Below are positions 59,351-64,000 of a DNA stretch of 64,000 bases, in pieces. Position 1 is the first letter of the stretch. Each line of letters starts with the position of its first letter. Source of the stretch: Xestospongia bergquistia (lineage: Eukaryota; Porifera; Demospongiae; Haplosclerida; Petrosiidae); NCBI GenBank assembly GCA_963965975.1, contig OZ014414.1:4253501-4317500 (forward strand), read 5' to 3'. The notes under the pieces were generated by a model, which made no database searches, was not told where the DNA came from, and was given only the letters and a program-made list of their open reading frames with translations. A program made the position numbers and the translations under genes.

Positions 59351-60299
59351 ACTATTTAGTGAATCTTACAAAATAAACTGGTCTGTCTAAAGGACTTTAT
59401 GGCACTAACTAAATAAACAGCTATTAACAGTTTAGTAAGTTAGTTTGCATTAATGCTCTAAAGTCTTTAATTTAAAGACTTTAGAAGGTTTAGACTATTG
59501 AGAGAATTTTATAAAATAAACTGCTCAGTCTAAAGGACTTTATGGCACAAACTAAATAAACGGGTATTAAAAGTTTAGTAAGTTAGTTTGCATTAACACT
59601 CTAAAGTCTTTAAGTTAAAGACTTTAGAACGCTTAGACTATTGACAGAACTTTATAAAGTAAACTGCTCAGTCGAAAGGAATTTATGGCACTAACTAAAT
59701 AAACAGCTATTAACAGTTTAGTAAGTTAGTTTGCATTAACGCTCTAAAGTCTTTAAGTTAAAGACTTTAGAAGGTTTAGACTATTGAGAGCAGTTTATAA
59801 AGTAAACTGCTCAGTCTAAAGGACTTTATGGCACTAACTAAATAAGCAGCTATTAACAGTTTAGTAAGTTAGTTTGCATTCACGCTCTAAAGTCTTTAAG
59901 TTAAAGACTTTAGAAGCTTTAGACTATTGAGAGAAGAGTATAAAGTAAACTGCTCAGTCTAAAGATCTTTATGGCACTAATTAAATAAACAGCTATTAAC
60001 AGTTTAGTAAGTTAGTTTGCATTAACGCTCTAACGTCTTTAAGTTAAAGACCTTAGAAGGTTTAGACTCTTGAGAGTTTACAAAGTAAACTGCTCAGTCT
60101 AAAGGACTTTATGGCACTAACTAAATAAACAGCTATTAACAGTTTAGTAAGTTAGTTTGCATTGACGCTCTAAAGTCTTTAAGTTAAAGACATTAGAATG
60201 TTTAGACTATTGAGAGAAGTTTATAAAGTAAAGTGCTCAGTCTAAAGGACTTTATGGCACTAACTAAATAAACAGCTATTAACAGTTTAGTAAGTTAGT

Positions 60300-63200
60300 T
60301 TGCATTAACGCTCTAAAGTCTTTAAGTTAAAGACTTTAGATTGTTTAGACTATTGAGAGAATTTTATAAAGTAAACTTCTCAGTCTAAAGGACTTTATGG
60401 CACTAACTAAATAAACAGCTATTAACAGTTTAGTAAGTTAGTTTGCATTACGCTCTAAAGTCTTTAAGTTAAAGACTTTAGAAGGTTTAGACTATTGAGA
60501 GAATTTTATAAAATAAACTGCTCCGTCTAAAGGACCTTATGGCACTAACTAAATAAACGGGTATTAAAAGTTTAGTAAGTTTGTTTGCATTAACACTCTA
60601 AAGTCTTTAAGTTAAAGACTTTAGAAGGTTTAGACTATTGATAGAACTTTATAAAGTAAACTGCTCAGTCTAAACGACTCTATGGTACTAACTAAATAAA
60701 CAGCTATTAACAGTTTAGTAAGTTAGTTTGCATTAACGCTCTAAAGTCTTTAAGTTAAAGACTTTAAAAGGTTTAGACTATTGAGAGAAATTTATAAAGT
60801 AAACTGCTAAGTCTAAAGGTCTTTATGGCACTAACTAAATGAACAGCTATTAACAGTTTAGTAAGTAAGTTTGCATTAACACTCGAAAGTCATTAAGTTA
60901 AAGACTTTAGAAGGTTTAGACTATTTAGTGAATCTTACAAAATAAACTCGTCTGTCTAAAGGACTTTATGGCACTAACTAAATAAACAGCTATTAACAGT
61001 TTAGTAAGTTAGTTTGCATTAACGCTCTAAAGTCTTTAATTTAAAGACTTTAGAAGGTTTAGACTATTGAGAGAATTTTATAAAATAAACTGCTCAGTCT
61101 AAAGGACTTTATGGCACTAACTAAATAAACGGGTATTAAAAGTTTAGTAAGTTAGTTTGCATTAACACTCTAAAGTCTTTAAGTTAAAGACTTTAGAAGG
61201 TTTAGACTATTGAGAGAACTTTATAAAGTAAACTGCTCAGTCGAAAGGAATTTATGGCACTAACTAAATAAACAGCTATTAACAGTTTAGTAAGTTAGTT
61301 TGCATTAACGCTCTAAAGTCTTTATGTTAAAGACTTTAAAAGGTTTAGACTATTGAGAGCAGTTTATAAAGTAAACTGCTCAGTCTAAAGGACTTTATGG
61401 CACTAAGTAAATAAACAGCTATTAACAGTTTAGTAAGTTAGTTTGCATTAACGCTCTAAAGTCTTTAAGTTAAAGACTTTAGAAGCTTTAGACTATTGAG
61501 AGAAGTTTATAAAGTAAACTGCTCAGTCTAAAGGACTTTATGGCACTAATTAAATAAACAGCTATTAACAGTTTAGTAGGTTAGTTTGCATTAACGCTCT
61601 AACGTCTTTAAGTTAAAGACTTTAGAAGGTTTAGACTCTTGAGAGTTTATAAAGTAAACTGCTCGGTCTAAAGGACTTTATGGCACTAACTAAATAAAAA
61701 GCTATTAACAGTTTAGTAAGTTAGTTTGCGTTGACTCTCTAAAGTCTTTAAGTTAAAGACATTAGAAGGATTAGACTATTGAGAGAAGTTTATAAAGTAA
61801 ACTGCTCAGTCTAAAGGACTTTATGGCACTAACTAAATAAACAGCTATTAACAGTTTAGTAAGTTAGTTTGCATTAACGCTCTAAAGTCTTTAAGTTAAA
61901 GACTTTAGATTGTTTAGACTATTGAGAGAAGTTTATAAAGTAAACTTCTCAGTCTAAAGGACTTTATGGCACTAACTAAATAAACAGCTATTAACAGTTT
62001 AGTAAGTTAGTTTGCATTACGCTCTAAAGTCTTTAAGTTAAAGACTTTAGAAGGTTTAGACTATTGAGAGAATTTTATAAAATAAACTGCTCCGTCTAAA
62101 GGACCTTATGGCACTAACTAAATAAACGGGTATTAAAAGTTTAGTAAGTTTGTTTGCATTAACACTCTAAAGTCTTTAAGTTAAAGACTTTAGAAGGTTT
62201 AGACTATTGAGAGAACTTTATAAAGTAAACTGCTCAGTCTAAACGACTCTATGGTACTAACTAAATAAACAGCTATTAACAGTTTAGTAAGTTAGTTTGC
62301 ATTAACGCTCTAAAGTCTTTAAGTTAAAGACTTTAAAAGGTTTAGACTATTGAGAGAAATTTATAAAGTAAACTGCTAAGTCTAAAGGTCTTTATGGCAC
62401 TAACTAAATGAACAGCTATTAACAGTTTAGTAAGTAAGTTTGCATTAACACTCGAAAGTCATTAAGTTAAAGACTTTAGAAGGTTTAGACTATTTAGTGA
62501 ATCTTACAAAATAAACTCGTCTGTCTAAAGGACTTTATGGCACTAACTAAATAAACAGCTATTAACAGTTTAGTAAGTTAGTTTGCATTAACGCTCTAAA
62601 GTCTTTAATTTAAAGACTTTAGAAGGTTTAGACTATTGAGAGAATTTTATAAAATAAACTGCTCAGTCTAAAGGACTTTATGGCACTAACTAAATAAACA
62701 GCTATTAACAGTTTAGTAAGTTAGTTTGCATTAACGCTCTAAAGTCTTTATGTTAAAGACTTTAGAAGGTTTAGACTATTGAGAGCAGTTTATAAAGTAA
62801 ACTGCTCAGTCTAAAGGACTTTATGGCACTAAGTAAATAAACAGCTATTAACAGTTTAGTAAGTTAGTTTGCATTAACGCTCTAAAGTCTTTAAGTTAAA
62901 GACTTTAGAAGCTTTAGACTATTGAGAGAAGTTTATAAAGTAAACTGCTCAGTCTAAAGGACTTTATGGCACTAATTAAATAAACAGCTATTAACAGTTT
63001 AGTAGGTTTGTTTGCATTAACGCTCTAACGTCTTTAAGTTAAAGACTTTAGAAGGTTTAGACTCTTGAGAGTTTATAAAGTAAACTGCTCGGTCTAAAGG
63101 ACTTTATGGCACTAACTAAATAAAAAGCTATTAACAGTTTAGTAAGTTAGTTTGCGTTGACTCTCTAAAGTCTTTAAGTTAAAGACATTAGAAGGATTAG

Positions 63201-63570
63201 ACTATTGAGAGAAGTTTATAAAGTAAACTGCTCAGTCTAAAGGACTTTATGGCACTAACTAAATAAACAGCTATTAACAGTTTAGTAAGTTAGTTTGCAT
63301 TAACGCTCTAAAGTCTTTAAGTTAAAGACTTTAGATTGTTTAGACTATTGAGAGAATTTTAAAAAGTAAACTTCTCAGTCTAAAGGACTTTATGGCACTA
63401 ACTAAATAAACAGCTATTAACAGTTTAGTAAGTTAGTTTGCATTACGCTCTAAAGTCTTTAAGTTAAAGAATTTAGAAGGTTTAGACTATTGAGAGAATT
63501 TTATAAAATAAACTGCTCCGTCTAAAGGACCTTATGGCACTAAGTAAATAAACAGCTATTAACAGTTTAG
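60300..63570 (+). repeat. 10-11 monomer higher-order repeat
   Basis: A monomer with one base missing (GCATTACGCTC) marks blocks at 60446, 62015 and 63441: spacings of 1569 bp (11 units) and 1426 bp (10 units). One more occurs at 49340. Block order includes GATTGTTTAGAC, then GCATTACGC, then AAACGGGTATTAAAAG units in the fuller copies. Confidence 0.7.
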
Positions 63571-64000
63571 TAAGTTAGTTTGCATTAACGCTCTAAAGTC
63601 TTTAAGTTAAAGACTTTAGAAGCTTTAGACTATTGAGAGAAGTTTATAAAGTAAACTGCTCAGTCTAAAGGACTTTATGGCACTAATTAAATAAACAGCT
63701 ATTAACAGTTTAGTAAGTTAGTTTGCATTAACGCTCTAAAGTCTTTAATTTAAAGACTTTAGAAGGTTTAGACTATTGAGAGAACTTTATAAAGTAAACT
63801 CCTCAGTCGAAAGGAATTTATGGCACTAACTAAATAAACAGCTATTAACAGTTTAGTAAGTTAGTTTGCATTAACGCTCTAAAGTCTTTATGTTAAAGAC
63901 TTTAGAAGGTTTAGACTATTGAGAGCAGTTTATAAAGTAAACTGCTCAGTCTAAAGGACTTTATGGCACTAAGTAAATAAACAGCTATTAACAGTTTAGT

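Larger units (their letters stand above)
52637..64000 (+). repeat. 143-bp satellite array, forward block 3
   Basis: Continuation of the array past the transposon with no shift in monomer phase, running to the window end; the array extends beyond. Typical variants here include a GAGAGCAG form of dyad B, a monomer shortened to CTTGAGAGTTTATAAAG, and an AAACGGGTATTAAAAG form. Confidence 0.97.

Noticed and set aside
4047-64000. CRISPR-like regular repeats
   Set aside because: Whole 143-bp units are repeated with no unique spacers; this is a tandem satellite in a eukaryotic context.
4047-64000. Dyad A read as bacterial-type terminators or as foldback-transposon ends
   Set aside because: No genes precede the hairpins, and they occur in every monomer without target duplications or unit-terminal position.
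4047-64000. CENP-B box or telomeric repeat in the array
   Set aside because: The consensus has almost no CG and no match to the CENP-B box pattern; no short G-rich telomere-like repeats are seen.

Overview
The window looks like AT-rich eukaryotic (animal) nuclear DNA. It carries a giant tandem satellite, GT-AG introns inside a transposase gene, and cut-and-paste DNA transposons of the hAT and piggyBac superfamilies. I see no rRNA, tRNA, bacterial operon or CRISPR. The very short introns (46-109 bp) in a PGBD4-like piggyBac suggest an invertebrate, possibly a sponge or cnidarian, but the species cannot be fixed from the sequence.

Layout. (1) 1-4046 is non-satellite flank: a decayed 24-bp minisatellite (171-506), an 855-bp internally deleted hAT element with 11-bp terminal inverted repeats and an 8-bp target duplication (1722-2576), a 151-bp tandem duplication (3209-3502), and several short coding-like islands with splice signals that may be exons of a host gene next to, or cut by, the satellite. 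(2) 4047-64000 is one satellite array of about 400 copies of a 143-bp AT-rich monomer, interrupted only by a 2603-bp piggyBac element (50034-52636). The array has no open frame of note. Each monomer is built of three consecutive dyad-symmetric segments that together cover about 116 of 143 bp.

Array architecture. The monomers run forward from 4047 to about 32204, reverse from about 32205 to 43378, then forward again to the window end. The reversed block is not random: its variant monomers match, in mirrored order, those of about 23.2-32.2 kb, so 23.2-43.4 kb is a large imperfect palindrome. Its centre sits inside the monomer's own perfect hairpin. After the second switch at 43378, the forward array restarts with a third copy of the 29.2-32.2 kb segment. 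Superimposed are local higher-order duplications of 2, 6, 8, 10-11 and 16 monomers. Their presence in one or both arms gives a relative order of events.

The piggyBac element inserted at a TTAA inside a monomer. Near-identical segments without the insertion exist at about 61.2-61.4 kb and nearby. Its transposase gene, on the minus strand, has recognisable small introns, an acidic N-terminus, all three catalytic aspartates and a cysteine-rich C-terminus. It is broken by one frameshift and one in-frame stop, and no in-frame start codon was found. Nothing else in the window could mobilise it or the hAT remnant.
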